Origin: Nocardioides luteus
Lineage (GTDB): Bacteria > Actinomycetota > Actinomycetes > Propionibacteriales > Nocardioidaceae
DNA length: 64,000 nt
Reading direction: 5' to 3'
Assembly (NCBI RefSeq): GCF_015752315.1
Contig: NZ_JADOVJ010000001.1
Span: 5,014,501 to 5,078,500 of the forward strand
In this document: positions 13,484 to 23,579 of the stretch, piece after piece
Layout: each line of letters opens with the position of its first letter
How positions within the stretch are numbered: position 1 is the first letter of the stretch
Position numbers and translations under genes: made by a program
Notes under the pieces: generated by a model
Seen by the model: the letters and a program-made list of their open reading frames with translations, nothing else
What the model was told of the DNA's origin: nothing
Database searches by the model: none

Positions 13484-13951
13484 TTACTCCCGCTCACGGT
13501 TCAAGTAGTTGTAGACGGTGAACCGGGTGACCCCGAGCGCACCGGCCACGATCTCGGCGCTCTTGCGGTAGTCGAAGGCGCCACGCTCCTCGAGCAGCCG
13601 CACGGCGCGCTGCTTCCCCTGCCGGTCCAAGGACCGCAGGTCGCTCCCGAGCTCGTCGGCGACCTCGGTGAGCAGCCCCTCCAGCCCGCCGGCCGTACGC
13701 CGCGGCGCGCTGCGTCCCTCGACGCGGACCTGGAAGGTGATCTGGTCGGCTCCGTGGTCCAGCCCCGCGGCCACCACGTCCGCCAGCGTCGCGAGGACCG
13801 CGTCGCGCTCGCCGCGCACCGAGGTGCCCAGCGGCCCGAAGTCGCACTCCAGACCGGCCTCGCGCGCGGCCTCCAGTGCCGCGGTCGCGTGCTCGGGAGG
13901 CTCGCCCTCGCCACGGAACGGTTCGGTGGTGAACTCGGCTTCGACGCGCAT
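13484..13951 (-). CDS. Regulator: thiamine-binding-like (MTH1187/YkoF) domain plus C-terminal HTH
   Basis: 155 residues in two parts. Residues ~1-80 (AALEAAREAGLECDFGPLGTSVRG, and DVVAAGLDHGADQITFQV further on) match the MTH1187/YkoF thiamine-binding-like fold, a small ligand-binding domain. Residues ~105-155 (RAVRLLEERGAFDYRKSAEI, then LGVTRFTVYNYLNRE) look like the YheO/DauR-type HTH. It lies between the urate operon and the DUF6986/malate synthase pair, on the same strand as both, and may follow DUF6986 in one transcript (41-base gap). A role as purine-catabolism regulator is inferred from position; the ligand is unknown. Confidence 0.75.
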   Translation of the reverse strand: MRVEAEFTTEPFRGEGEPPEHATAALEAAREAGLECDFGPLGTSVRGERDAVLATLADVVAAGLDHGADQITFQVRVEGRSAPRRTAGGLEGLLTEVADELGSDLRSLDRQGKQRAVRLLEERGAFDYRKSAEIVAGALGVTRFTVYNYLNRERE

Positions 13952-13992
13952 AGCGGCAGGCTACCCAGCCTGCCGCCATGCGTCCGGCAGGC

Positions 13993-15242
13993 TCAGGCGA
14001 CCCGCCGACGGGCCAGCTCGGCCAGCTTCACCTGGTCGATCCCGGCGAGCCGCTCGACCTCGTCGGTCGCGACGGCGCCGCACTCCACCCCGCGCAGCAC
14101 GAACGCGGCGAGCGCGGCAGCGGTGGCCGGCTCGTCCAGGTAGCTCGACGAGCCGCCGTGGACGTACGCCCGCAGCCGGGCCGAGGCGACCTCGAGCCCG
14201 TCGCGGAAGAACGCGTAGGTCGCGAGGTAGCGACTGGGGAGCTGCGCCGGGTGCAGGTCCCAGCCCTGGTAGATCCCGCGCGCCAGCGAGCGGCTCACCA
14301 GGCGCGAGTGGAGCTGCCACGCAGCGCGCACCGAATCGCGGTCACCGACCGGGAGCACGTTGGTCGAGCCGTCCGAGACGAAGACACCGGTCCCCGCGGC
14401 GGCCACCTGCATCACGTCCTTGGCGTGGTCGGCGACCGGGTGCTCCATGCTCTGGAACGCGGCCGCGACACCGAGCGAGGCGGAGTAGTCGTACGTCCCG
14501 TAGTGCAGTCCCGTGACCCGGCCCGACCCGGCGGCGATCATCCGGGCGACCAGCGCGGTGCCGTCGGAGCCGAGGATCGACTGCGGCGTCTCCACCTGGA
14601 TCTCGAACCGAAGACTCCCGGCCTCGATCCCGTGCGCCGCCTCGAGCGCGGACAACGCGGTGACCATCGCGGCCACCTGCTCCACCGAGGTCACCTTGGG
14701 CAGGGTGATGACGAACCCGTCCCCCAAGCCGCCCTCGCGGACCAACGAACCCAGGAAGAGGTCGAGCGTACGCAGCCCGCGATGTCGCGTCGGAGCCTCG
14801 AAGGACTTGATCCGGATGCCGTGGAACGGGGGCGCGGCGCCGTCGCGGACGGTGGCGGCAAGCGCCCCCGCGGCTGCCACGACCGCAGCGTCCTCATCGG
14901 CATCAGGCCGGTTCCCGTAGCCGTCCTCGAAGTCGATCCGCAGGTCCTCGATGGGCTCCTCGGTCAGCTTGGCGCGCACCCGGTCGTAGATCGCGGCGAC
15001 CGCGTCAGAGCCCAGTCCGAAGACCGAGGCCACCTCAGCGGCCGAGCCCCCGAACTCATCCAGCGCGGCGACCGATTCGGCCGACCACTGCGCCACCGTC
15101 TTGTCGGAGTAGCGGTCGCCGGGCACGTAGACCGTGTGCACCGGCTGGCGTACGCCACGATCCCCCGGATAGCCGGCGGCCAGCGCCGCGTCGGCGTCGG
15201 CGAGATCCCGGTCGAGCCGGGCAACCAGATCCTCGAGATGGC

Positions 15243-15246
<4 letters not shown>
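13993..15246 (-). CDS. DUF6986-type HpcH/HpaI aldolase/citrate lyase-like protein
   Basis: 417-residue protein of the PEP-utilising aldolase/citrate-lyase superfamily. Segments that fit are RIDFEDGYG (a likely metal-binding Asp/Glu pair), [36 protein letters not shown] (Glu) and [12 protein letters not shown] place it in the DUF6986 family, which has no established reaction. Its start overlaps the malate synthase stop (ATGA), so it is made together with that enzyme; a lyase or condensation acting near glyoxylate is a reasonable guess only. The regulator gene follows after 41 bases. Confidence 0.8.
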
Positions 15247-16832
<1,586 letters not shown>

Positions 16833-16878
16833 GAGCTCCACCCTCCCAGGGCCACAGTTTCCTTTGAATGGATTCTTC

Positions 16879-16895
16879 TTTCCGCATTGCGGATA
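16879..16895. promoter_or_regulatory. Palindromic operator in the aceB-iclR divergent promoter
   Basis: TTTCCGCATTGCGGATA contains the 13-bp palindrome TCCGCATTGCGGA (16881-16893). It lies in the 164-bp gap between the divergent malate synthase and IclR genes. A related site occurs upstream of uraD (13401-13434). The repeated occurrence beside an IclR gene suggests that regulator's operator (inference). Confidence 0.6.
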
Positions 16896-16996
16896 TTAAT
16901 CGCGAGGAACAACCGGCGCAACCGTCCGGATTTCCTCTAGACGACGCTAGACTTCCGTCATCCGGAAGAACAGCCCGGACGGACAAAGGAGTTCAG

Positions 16997-17764
16997 GTGA
17001 GCGAGAACGAGAAGGCACCCAAGGCACGCGCCGGTGCCGTGCAGTCGATCGAGCGCGCCTTCGCGCTGCTCGAGACGATGGCCGACGCCGGCGGGACCAT
17101 GGGGCTCTCCCAGCTCGCCGCCGCCTCCGGTCTCCCGCTGCCGACCATCCACCGCCTGGTCCGCACCCTCGTCGACCTCGGCTACCTCCGCCAGGAGGCC
17201 AACCGGCAGTACGTCCTCGGCCCCAAGCTCATCCGGCTCGGCGAGAGCTCCTCGCGCATGCTCAGCACCTGGGCCCGCCCCCACCTGGCGCGGCTGGTCG
17301 ACGAGGTCGGTGAGTCGGCCAACCTGGCGATGCTCGACGGCGACCAGATCGTCTACGTCGCCCACACCGAGTCGCGCCAGTCGATGCGCATGTTCACCGA
17401 GGTCGGCCGCCGGGTGTCCCCGCACTGCACCGCCGTCGGCAAGGCGATCCTCGCCGACATGGCTCCCGACCAGGTCCGCGACATCCTCCGGCGCACCGAC
17501 ATGGTCCCCTACACCTCGACCACCATCACCGACCGCAACGACTACCTCGACCAGCTCGAGCAGGTCCGCGAGCGTCACTACGCCATCGACGAGGGCGAGC
17601 AGGAGGCAGGCGTACGCTGCGTCGCCGTCGCCGTCCCCGACTACGCGCCGCGCCTGGCGATGTCGATCAGCGGGCCCACCGGGCGGATGACCGACGAGCT
17701 CATCGAGCGCGCCGTCCCGCTGCTCACCGAGGCCGGCAAGCAGCTCGCCGCCGACCTGGCCTGA
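16997..17764 (+). CDS. IclR-family transcriptional regulator
   Basis: 255 residues. The N-terminal winged HTH (about residues 12-75; QSIERAFALLETMADAGG, then LPLPTIHRLVRTLVDLGYL) is followed by an IclR effector domain (about 85-250; SANLAMLDGDQIVYVAH, SPHCTAVGKAILADM, the DEGEQEAGVRCVAVAV motif). The GTG at 16997 is chosen because AAAGGAG lies seven bases upstream; the frame is open back to 16868 but that stretch includes the operator-like palindrome. Divergent from malate synthase. By position it probably controls purine/allantoin-glyoxylate catabolism, like AllR-type IclR proteins; effector (allantoate or glyoxylate) not provable here. Confidence 0.88.
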   Translation: MSENEKAPKARAGAVQSIERAFALLETMADAGGTMGLSQLAAASGLPLPTIHRLVRTLVDLGYLRQEANRQYVLGPKLIRLGESSSRMLSTWARPHLARLVDEVGESANLAMLDGDQIVYVAHTESRQSMRMFTEVGRRVSPHCTAVGKAILADMAPDQVRDILRRTDMVPYTSTTITDRNDYLDQLEQVRERHYAIDEGEQEAGVRCVAVAVPDYAPRLAMSISGPTGRMTDELIERAVPLLTEAGKQLAADLA

Positions 17765-17840
17765 CTCGCGCCGAGCGGCATCCCCGCAGCGCGCCTCCCG
17801 ACGTGGTACGTATTGCGGTTCCGGGCCACGTCGACCCGGT

Positions 17841-17856
17841 AGATCTCGGGAGATCT
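17841..17856 (+). promoter_or_regulatory. Hairpin overlapping the carbonic anhydrase ribosome site
   Basis: AGATCTCGGGAGATCT is a perfect 6-bp stem with a CGGG tetraloop ending two bases before the ATG at 17859. The GGGAG part of the likely ribosome binding site is within it. It could modulate translation, or be a DNA operator. Confidence 0.4.
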
Positions 17857-17858
17857 CC

Positions 17859-18632
17859 ATGTTGTTCACCGACGTCGGGCTGAACCGCCGCACACTGCTC
17901 CAGGGAGCCGCCGCCATCGCGGGGCTCACCGCTCTGTCCTCGTCCGCGGCCGCGTCCGCGACCTGGGGCGGCGAGCCGCACCAGAGCCCCATCCGCATCA
18001 CCCCCGGCCACACCGAGCCGGCGCACCTGCCCACCATCCACGTCCACTACCCCCACGACGCGACCGTCACGATGACGTACGTCCGCGAGGACGCCGACGA
18101 CCCCGACGGCTGCACGGTGCGCGGCCACGAGGAGACCGTGCGCGCCGAGCTCCCGCCCGGCGCGGCGTCGCTCACGGTCGGCGGCGTGACGTACGGCCTG
18201 GCGCAGTTCCACTGGCACACCCCGAGCGAGCATCGCCTCGCCGCCCGGGACTACCCGATCGAGATGCACTTCGTGCACCAGGACGACACCGGCCACACCC
18301 TGGTCATCGGCGTCTGGGTCCGCCCCGGTCGGGCCAACCAGACCCTCGGCCGCCTCTACGACCACCTGGTCTCCGAGTGCGCCGCTGCCGACCCTGTCGG
18401 TCACATCGACATCGGCGCGCTCCTGCCGCGCCGGCACGCCTCCTACCGCTACGACGGCTCCCTCACCACGGCCCCCTACACCGAGGGCGTCCAGTGGGTG
18501 ATGCTCACCGAGCCCATCACCGCCTCGCCCCGCCAGATCGAGCTCCTCCGCACGATGTTCCCGACCGGCAACCGCCGCGACGTGCAGGACATCACCGACC
18601 GCACGGTCCTCTCCGACCGCGGCCCCCTCTAG
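17859..18632 (+). CDS. Alpha-class carbonic anhydrase, Tat-exported
   Basis: 257 residues. A twin-arginine signal is visible at the N terminus (NRRTLLQGAAAIAGLTAL, cleavage probably after SSAAASA near residue 33). The mature domain carries the zinc ligands of alpha carbonic anhydrases: two His in QFHWHTPSEH and the third in EMHFVHQD. GHEETVRAEL occupies the position of the NGH proton-shuttle segment, and VQWVMLTEPI the substrate-pocket strand. It interconverts CO2 and bicarbonate outside the membrane. It stands alone on the plus strand and converges on the alpha/beta hydrolase with a seven-base gap. Confidence 0.9.
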   Translation: MLFTDVGLNRRTLLQGAAAIAGLTALSSSAAASATWGGEPHQSPIRITPGHTEPAHLPTIHVHYPHDATVTMTYVREDADDPDGCTVRGHEETVRAELPPGAASLTVGGVTYGLAQFHWHTPSEHRLAARDYPIEMHFVHQDDTGHTLVIGVWVRPGRANQTLGRLYDHLVSECAAADPVGHIDIGALLPRRHASYRYDGSLTTAPYTEGVQWVMLTEPITASPRQIELLRTMFPTGNRRDVQDITDRTVLSDRGPL

Positions 18633-18639
18633 AGCCGGG

Positions 18640-19566
18640 TCAGCCGACCCGGACGCCGAGGTTCTGGGTGAAGAAGGCACCCAGTCTCTCGACAGCCGCC
18701 CCGACGTAGGGCTCCCGGTCGTAGAGGTCCACGTGGCTCGCGCCCTCGACCCAGAAGGCCTCCTTCGGCCCCACGGCTCGTTGGAAGGCCTCGGTCGTCA
18801 TCCACGCCGTCTCGGCACGGGTGCCGACCACCATGAGCAGCGGTCGCTGCCCGATCAGCGGAATCTGCGCGAACGCGTCGAACATCGCCATCCTGTCGAC
18901 GCTCGTCCAGTCGAAGGCCTTGGCGGCTCGCTCGTGATCGGCACGCGGGGTGCAGTAGTAGTCGAAGCCCTCGGCGGCATGCTCGCCGCCGATCGCTCGC
19001 GCCTCGTCCGCCGTCGCCGGGAACAGCGGCAGCATCCCGGGGTCCTCACCCTGGGCGCGGGCCGTACGGGCGGCCGCCGCACCGTCGAGCATCGCCTGGA
19101 AGACCGACGGGTCCTGGGTGCCGTCGGCGCCGAGACGGAACTGCCGGGCGACATCGACCGCGCAGACGGTCGCGAGCGCCTTGATCCGGTGGTCGCCGGC
19201 CGTCGCGGGGAGCGAGTAGCCGCCCGACGCGCAGATGCCGAGCACCCCGATGCGCTCGCGGTCCACCTCGGGCCGGGTGGTCAGGAAGGAGACCGCCGCC
19301 TTGATGTCCTCGATGCGCTGAGCCGGGTCCTCGAGCCCGCGGGGAAGACCACCGCTGGCGCCCTGGTAGGCGGCGTCATAGGCGACGGCCACGAAGCCCT
19401 GCTCGGCCAGGCGCGAGGCGTACAGCCCCGAGGCCTGTTCCTTGACCCCCGTCCCCGGATGACCGACGACGACGGCGGGCGCGTCGCTCGCGCCTTCGGG
19501 GACGTAGAGGTGGGCAGCGATCTGGATCCCTGCGCTGTCGAATGTGACGTCGTGCTTGGTGACCAT
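18640..19566 (-). CDS. Alpha/beta hydrolase (YcjY/dienelactone hydrolase-like)
   Basis: 308-residue single-domain alpha/beta hydrolase. Oxyanion region GHPGTGVKEQ, nucleophile elbow GICASGGY (the Cys sits where Ser is usual, as in dienelactone hydrolase and YcjY-like proteins), and a late GASHVDLYD supplying the catalytic His. The ATG at 19566 follows AAGGAG. Divergent from the XRE regulator at 19733 across 166 bp, a typical regulator/target arrangement. Substrate unknown. Confidence 0.85.
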   Translation of the reverse strand: MVTKHDVTFDSAGIQIAAHLYVPEGASDAPAVVVGHPGTGVKEQASGLYASRLAEQGFVAVAYDAAYQGASGGLPRGLEDPAQRIEDIKAAVSFLTTRPEVDRERIGVLGICASGGYSLPATAGDHRIKALATVCAVDVARQFRLGADGTQDPSVFQAMLDGAAAARTARAQGEDPGMLPLFPATADEARAIGGEHAAEGFDYYCTPRADHERAAKAFDWTSVDRMAMFDAFAQIPLIGQRPLLMVVGTRAETAWMTTEAFQRAVGPKEAFWVEGASHVDLYDREPYVGAAVERLGAFFTQNLGVRVG

Positions 19567-19732
19567 GGGTCTCTCCTTGGTACTGGCGGCCGGTCCGTCC
19601 GGTCCGCGCCGGCGGGTTCGCCGCCTGCACACACCAACTTCCACCGCGTCGAAGGACCGCGAAAGCGGCCAGTATCTGCCTGGGAAGGTTTCTTCCCTCC
19701 CTGGCCGCGTACGTCCCGGCCACAATGGACCC

Positions 19733-20611
19733 ATGAGCAACCCAGCCGTTCCCGACGAGCTCGGAGCGTTCCTCAAGGCCTGTCGGGCGCGCCTGACCCC
19801 AGCCGATGTGGGCCTGCCTGACCTGGGAAATCACCGGAAGGTACGTGGCCTGCGCCGGGAGGAGGTCGCCAGCCTCGCCGTGATCAGCGTGGACTACTAC
19901 ACCCGTCTCGAACAGGGCCGGGTGAAGGCGTCCGCATCCGTCCTGGAGACGCTGGCTCGTGCGCTCCGGCTGGACGAGGACCAGCAGGCGTACCTGTACG
20001 AGATCGCCGGCAAGGTCGATGCGCTTCCCAGGCGCCGGCGGGCCGTGCAGACGATCCGGCCCGCCGCACGCCGGCTCCTCGATCAACTGGTCGACACGCC
20101 CGCACTGGTCCTGGGGAGGCGACTCCACGTTCTCGACTGGAACCAGGCCGCCACGGCGTTGTTCATCGACTTCTCGACGATCCCCGAACGGGACCGCAAC
20201 TACATCCGTCTGATGTTCACCCATCCGCTCGTACGCGGCCTGCATGCCCACTGGGAGCACGACGCCCGCGACGCCGTGGCCGCCCTGCGGATGGAGGCAG
20301 CGAACGACCCGCACGATCCCGACCTCGCCAAGCTCGTCGGCGAGCTCTCCGTGAGAGACCCCGACTTCCGTACGTGGTGGGCGGAACGGCACGTGAACTC
20401 CGCAGGCTCCGGGACCAAGCACTACCACCACCCTGCGGTCGGTGAGCTGACCCTGGACTGCGACACCTGGCAGAGCCCGGACGGCTCCGGTCAGCGCCTG
20501 ATGGTGCTCACCGCCCCCGCCGGCAGCCCGTCCGACGATCGCCTGCGCATCCTGACCTCGTGGCAGGCCGACCGCGGCAAAGCCGACGGATTTACAGTCC
20601 GCTCCCAGTAG
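19733..20611 (+). CDS. XRE-family regulator with MmyB-like ligand domain; C terminus altered by a tRNA-derived repeat
   Basis: 292 residues. N-terminal HTH (about residues 10-70: RVKASASVLETLARAL preceded by LRREEVASLAVISVDYYTRL), then an MmyB-like/PAS-type domain (RRLHVLDWNQAATALF, LTLDCDTWQ). The last ten codons and the stop lie in a 32-bp sequence (20576-20607) identical to the middle of tRNA-Tyr at 23608-23639, so the terminal GKADGFTVRSQ is encoded by antisense tRNA sequence. The protein up to about LRILTSW looks like a normal MmyB-type end. Probably controls the divergent hydrolase. Confidence 0.88.
   Translation: MSNPAVPDELGAFLKACRARLTPADVGLPDLGNHRKVRGLRREEVASLAVISVDYYTRLEQGRVKASASVLETLARALRLDEDQQAYLYEIAGKVDALPRRRRAVQTIRPAARRLLDQLVDTPALVLGRRLHVLDWNQAATALFIDFSTIPERDRNYIRLMFTHPLVRGLHAHWEHDARDAVAALRMEAANDPHDPDLAKLVGELSVRDPDFRTWWAERHVNSAGSGTKHYHHPAVGELTLDCDTWQSPDGSGQRLMVLTAPAGSPSDDRLRILTSWQADRGKADGFTVRSQ
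20576..20607. repeat. 32-bp direct repeat, tRNA-Tyr fragment (att-like), left copy
   Basis: Begins GGCAAAGCCG and ends AGTCCGCTCCCA. It is identical over all 32 bases to 23608-23639 in tRNA-Tyr, in the same orientation. It lacks the D, T and acceptor arms, so it is a fragment, not a gene. Such a pair is the usual mark of tRNA-targeted integration. Confidence 0.85.
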
Positions 20612-20617
20612 GGGTGC

Positions 20618-21031
20618 TCACCAGCCCGATGGACGAGTGTTGCCGAGCACCCGGGTCACGGTGATCTCGATGACCACCCGCTCCGGGTTGGGTCGAGGCT
20701 GCCGGTAACGCTCGGCGTAGCGCCGCTCGGCATCGGCCACCGACTCCGCGTCGTCCTTGACCACCGCGGTGCCCTCCAGGGTGCACCACCGCCGCCCGTC
20801 GACCTGGCTCACCGCCGCCTGCGCGCCGTCCCCGGCCGCGCGTACGTTGCGGACCTTCTTGCTCCCCGCGCTGCTGATGATGCGCGCGATGCCGGCCTCC
20901 GGATCGAACGTCACCCCCACCGGCACGAGGTGCGGACTCCCGTCCGGGCGGCTCGTGGTCAGGAAGCAGACCCGCCGCTCCCGCCAGAACTCGTCGTTCT
21001 CGGTGGTGGAGGGCGTCGTGTCGGCTGTCAT
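20618..21031 (-). CDS. PPOX/F420-class pyridoxamine 5'-phosphate oxidase-like protein
   Basis: 137-residue split-barrel flavin/deazaflavin-binding protein of the PNPOx-like superfamily (F420-dependent PPOX class by overall pattern). It has the early RRVCFLTTSRPDGSPHLVPV strand pair, IISSAGSKKVRNVRA and WCTLEGTAVV. The ATG at 21031 is preceded by AGGAGCCCC. The stop lies ten bases beyond the 32-bp repeat, so this is the first gene inside the repeat-bounded segment. Substrate unknown. Confidence 0.8.
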   Translation of the reverse strand: MTADTTPSTTENDEFWRERRVCFLTTSRPDGSPHLVPVGVTFDPEAGIARIISSAGSKKVRNVRAAGDGAQAAVSQVDGRRWCTLEGTAVVKDDAESVADAERRYAERYRQPRPNPERVVIEITVTRVLGNTRPSGW

Positions 21032-21074
21032 GGGGCTCCTTCGTGGACCGGGACCGGGTGGGCCCATCGGTGGG

Positions 21075-21407
21075 TCAGCGGTTGTCGCCGCTGCCACCGA
21101 TGGCGTCGCGCTGCTGACGATCGGCGAGCTTCTTGATGTTGAGCTCGGCGACGTCCGCGAGCGGGAGACCGAAGTGGTCGGCGAGGACTGCCAGGTACCA
21201 CAGTGTGTCGCCGAGCTCCTTGGCGAGATCATCGAGGTCCCACTGGGCGAAGTCGCTGTCGTGGTCCCGGATGATCTTCTTCGCCTTCTCGGCGATCTCA
21301 CCCGTCTCGCCGACCAGCCCCAGCAGCAGGTGGAACACCTCGTTGGGCGTGCCCTTCGACGCCGCGGTCCGCAGCGCTGCCTGCTGGTAGGCGTTCATGT
21401 CCATCAC
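21075..21407 (-). CDS. MazG-like nucleoside triphosphate pyrophosphohydrolase
   Basis: 110-residue all-alpha MazG-like domain. Metal-binding residues are visible in GLVGETGEIAEKAKK (ExxE-type) and LAKELGDTLWYLAVLAD (ExxD). This fold typically hydrolyses NTPs to NMP and pyrophosphate for house-cleaning. Several ATGs cluster at the start (MMDM), so the exact N terminus may shift by three residues. Cotranscription with the PPOX gene is likely (43-base gap, same strand). Confidence 0.85.
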   Translation of the reverse strand: MMDMNAYQQAALRTAASKGTPNEVFHLLLGLVGETGEIAEKAKKIIRDHDSDFAQWDLDDLAKELGDTLWYLAVLADHFGLPLADVAELNIKKLADRQQRDAIGGSGDNR

Positions 21408-21429
21408 CAGAACCTATCGCGCCTCCCGC

Positions 21430-22218
21430 TCAGACGGTCGGGACGGTGCCGCCGTCGATCACGTACTCGGCGCCCACGATCGCGGAGGCGCGGTCCGAGA
21501 CCAGGAACCCGACCAGGTCCGCGATCTCCTCGGTGCGCGCGAACCGTCCCAGGGGTACGCCGCCGAGGGAGTCGAAGATGGTCTGCTTGGCTGCCTCACG
21601 GGTGAGCCCGTTGCCCTCGGCGATCCGGTCCACGAATCCCTCGTAGGCCTCGGTCTCGATTCCGCCGGGGCTGATCGCGTTGACCCGTACGCCGCGCGGG
21701 GCGAGCTCGTTGGCCAGCCCCTTGCTGTACGTGCGCAGGGCGGCCTTCGCTGCTGCGTACGCCAAGGTCGCGTCGTGCAGGGGCAGCTCACGCTGGATCG
21801 AGGTGAAGTGCAGCACCACACCCGAGCCGGACGCGATCATCGCCGGGAGTAGGGCTCGGTCCAGACGTACCGCTCCGAGGAGGTTGAGGTTCAGCTCGGT
21901 GAGCCACTGGTCGTCGGTGATGACCGCGAACCCACCGGGCGGTGTCGACGACCCGCCGACGACGTGCACCAGGGTGTCGAGCGTGCCGCCGACCTCGGCG
22001 ATCCGAGCGGCCACGGCGTCGGTGCCGTCAGCCGTCGAGATGTCCGCTTCGATGAATCGGTCGGGGTGCTCGTACCCCTCGGGCATGGTGCGCGCCGTGA
22101 CGTACACGTCGGCACCCATCTCTCGCAGTCTCTCTGCGACGGCCTTGCCCGAGCCCTTCGAGCCGCCCGTGACCAGCGCCCGGCGACCGTCGAGACGGTC
22201 GCGATCTGAGATAGACAT
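21430..22218 (-). CDS. Short-chain dehydrogenase/reductase
   Basis: 262-residue classical SDR. The cofactor motif TGGSKGSG, the catalytic Ser in LHFTSIQ and the YAAAK motif are present, as is the PGGIETEA C-terminal loop. [12 protein letters not shown] after the second strand suggests NADP(H) preference (Arg). ATG at 22218 follows AGGAGAACA. It lies downstream of the NTF2-like gene on the same strand (35-base gap) and both are divergent from the MerR gene. Confidence 0.9.
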   Translation of the reverse strand: MSISDRDRLDGRRALVTGGSKGSGKAVAERLREMGADVYVTARTMPEGYEHPDRFIEADISTADGTDAVAARIAEVGGTLDTLVHVVGGSSTPPGGFAVITDDQWLTELNLNLLGAVRLDRALLPAMIASGSGVVLHFTSIQRELPLHDATLAYAAAKAALRTYSKGLANELAPRGVRVNAISPGGIETEAYEGFVDRIAEGNGLTREAAKQTIFDSLGGVPLGRFARTEEIADLVGFLVSDRASAIVGAEYVIDGGTVPTV

Positions 22219-22253
22219 TGTTCTCCTGTGAAGATCGAAGTGGTGTGGTGTGG

Positions 22254-22616
22254 TCAGGCCGGGTGGTTGGCGATGACGAGCTCGGCGATGAGGCCGTCCC
22301 GCAGCGTGAACCGGTAGTCGAGCTCGGCGACGCCGCCCGGGAAGGTGCCCTCGAGCCGCAGGGTGACCACCCAGTGGGTGTCGTCGGCGCGGTGGGCACC
22401 GATCTGCTCGGTCGTGTACTCGAACTCGGACCCGGCGTCCCGCAGGAACGCGTAGACCACCTCCCGTCCGCGGTATGTCTCGTCCTGGTCGACGATCACC
22501 GCGTCCTCGGTGAGGAACGACGAGGCGGTGTCGGCGTCGTAGGCGATGTGCGCGGTGAGGAAGTCGCGCACGGTGGTCGGGAGCAGGTCGGACGGGATCT
22601 CGGTGTGCTGTGTCAT
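22254..22616 (-). CDS. NTF2/SnoaL-like protein
   Basis: 120-residue SnoaL-like cone fold: an N-terminal helix ([20 protein letters not shown]), [17 protein letters not shown], and strands [10 protein letters not shown] and [16 protein letters not shown]. The family includes ketosteroid-isomerase-like and ligand-binding proteins; no activity can be assigned. It starts 79 bases from the divergent MerR gene and heads the SDR pair, so MerR regulation is plausible. Confidence 0.8.
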   Translation of the reverse strand: MTQHTEIPSDLLPTTVRDFLTAHIAYDADTASSFLTEDAVIVDQDETYRGREVVYAFLRDAGSEFEYTTEQIGAHRADDTHWVVTLRLEGTFPGGVAELDYRFTLRDGLIAELVIANHPA

Positions 22617-22657
22617 GAGCCCACCGTGCGGCGTCTCGCCGCGGGAGGGTCAAGCGG

Positions 22658-22688
22658 TGGACTCTCCCCCTGGGGGAGCGTTCACAAT
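22658..22688 (+). promoter_or_regulatory. MerR-type promoter with 19-bp spacer and palindromic operator
   Basis: A -35-like TGGACT (22658-22663) and a -10-like CACAAT (22683-22688) are separated by 19 bp occupied by CTCCCCCTGGGGGAG. The palindrome extends to 21 bp (22661-22681) with one mismatched pair. A long spacer with the operator inside is the MerR-family hallmark. The -10 ends only six bases before the GTG at 22695, so the merR mRNA is probably leaderless. Confidence 0.65.
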
Positions 22689-22694
22689 GAGGGG

Positions 22695-23489
22695 GTGCTG
22701 ACCATCGGGGAGTTCTCGCGGCTGACCCACTTGAGCGTACGGACCCTGCGCCGGTATCACGAGGGTGCTCTGCTGGAGCCCGCCGTGGTGGACGAGGCCA
22801 CCGGTTACCGCTACTACGGCGTCGACCAGATCCCGACCGCGCAGGTCATCCACCGGCTTCGTGAGCTCGACGTCCCCCTGAGCGACGTACGGCGAATCCT
22901 GCGGACCCCCGACCCCGGTGTCCGGGCGGCCCTGGTCGCAGAACACCTGCAACGCCTCGAGGAGGTGCTCGACCGCACCCGGGCCGCGGTCGTGTCGCTG
23001 CGCCGCCTGCTCCAGCCCGACCCCGCGCCGATCGACGTCGAGCTGCGCGCGGAGCCCGCCCGGACGGTCGCGGCGGTGGAGGCCGTCGTCGGGCACGACG
23101 ACATGGAGTCCTGGTACGCGGGCGCGATGGCCGAGCTCGAGGCGGCCGTCGGCGCCGCCGTGACCGGGCCGCCCGGCGGCAGCTACGACAACGCCCTCTT
23201 CGAGCAGGAACGCGGTCACGCGCTCGTCTACCTGCCGACCGCCGCGCCACCTCGCACCGGACGCGTGCATCCCGCGACCCTGCCGGCCGCGGAGCTGGCC
23301 GTCACCACCCACGTCGGCGAGCACGACGGCATCGACGTCACGTACGGCGAGCTCGGGACCTGGGTGGTGGAGAACGCGATGTCGGTCGCCGGGCCGGTGC
23401 GGGAGGTCTACCTCGTCGGTCCTCGCGACACCAGCGACCCCGCTGCGTGGCGTACCGAGATCGGCTGGCCGGTCTTCCGCGTCACCTGA
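22695..23489 (+). CDS. MerR-family regulator with GyrI-like C-terminal domain
   Basis: 264 residues. The winged HTH (residues ~1-70; [20 protein letters not shown]) and the following dimerisation helix ([20 protein letters not shown]) are typical MerR. The C-terminal half ([13 protein letters not shown], then [20 protein letters not shown] and EVYLVGP) is the GyrI-like/BmrR-type drug-binding domain. GTG at 22695 sits nearly at the predicted transcript start. Divergent from the NTF2-like/SDR pair, which it probably controls along with itself. Confidence 0.88.
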   Translation: MLTIGEFSRLTHLSVRTLRRYHEGALLEPAVVDEATGYRYYGVDQIPTAQVIHRLRELDVPLSDVRRILRTPDPGVRAALVAEHLQRLEEVLDRTRAAVVSLRRLLQPDPAPIDVELRAEPARTVAAVEAVVGHDDMESWYAGAMAELEAAVGAAVTGPPGGSYDNALFEQERGHALVYLPTAAPPRTGRVHPATLPAAELAVTTHVGEHDGIDVTYGELGTWVVENAMSVAGPVREVYLVGPRDTSDPAAWRTEIGWPVFRVT

Positions 23490-23525
23490 CGACCGTCGCT
23501 AGGGCTGACACCGCCAGAAAAGCGA

Positions 23526-23569
23526 AACACCCCCGGTGGCCAACGTTTCCGCTGGTCACCGGGGGTGTT
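23526..23569. terminator. Strong stem-loop between merR and the convergent tRNA-Tyr
   Basis: Perfect 13-bp inverted repeat AACACCCCCGGTG/CACCGGGGGTGTT, extendable inward to ~17 pairs with one G-T pair and a ~10-base loop. It lies 36 bases after the merR stop and 10 bases beyond the 3' end of the minus-strand tRNA gene, so it can terminate both. Confidence 0.75.
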
Positions 23570-23579
23570 CTCCCAGGCG

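Noticed and set aside
13484..13951. GntR- or PucR-type purine regulator
   Set aside because: The HTH is at the C terminus and the N-terminal part resembles the MTH1187/YkoF fold, not a GntR or PucR layout.
20576..20607. Second tRNA-Tyr gene
   Set aside because: Only nucleotides 23-54 match; acceptor, D and T arms are missing, so it is a fragment or att-like repeat.
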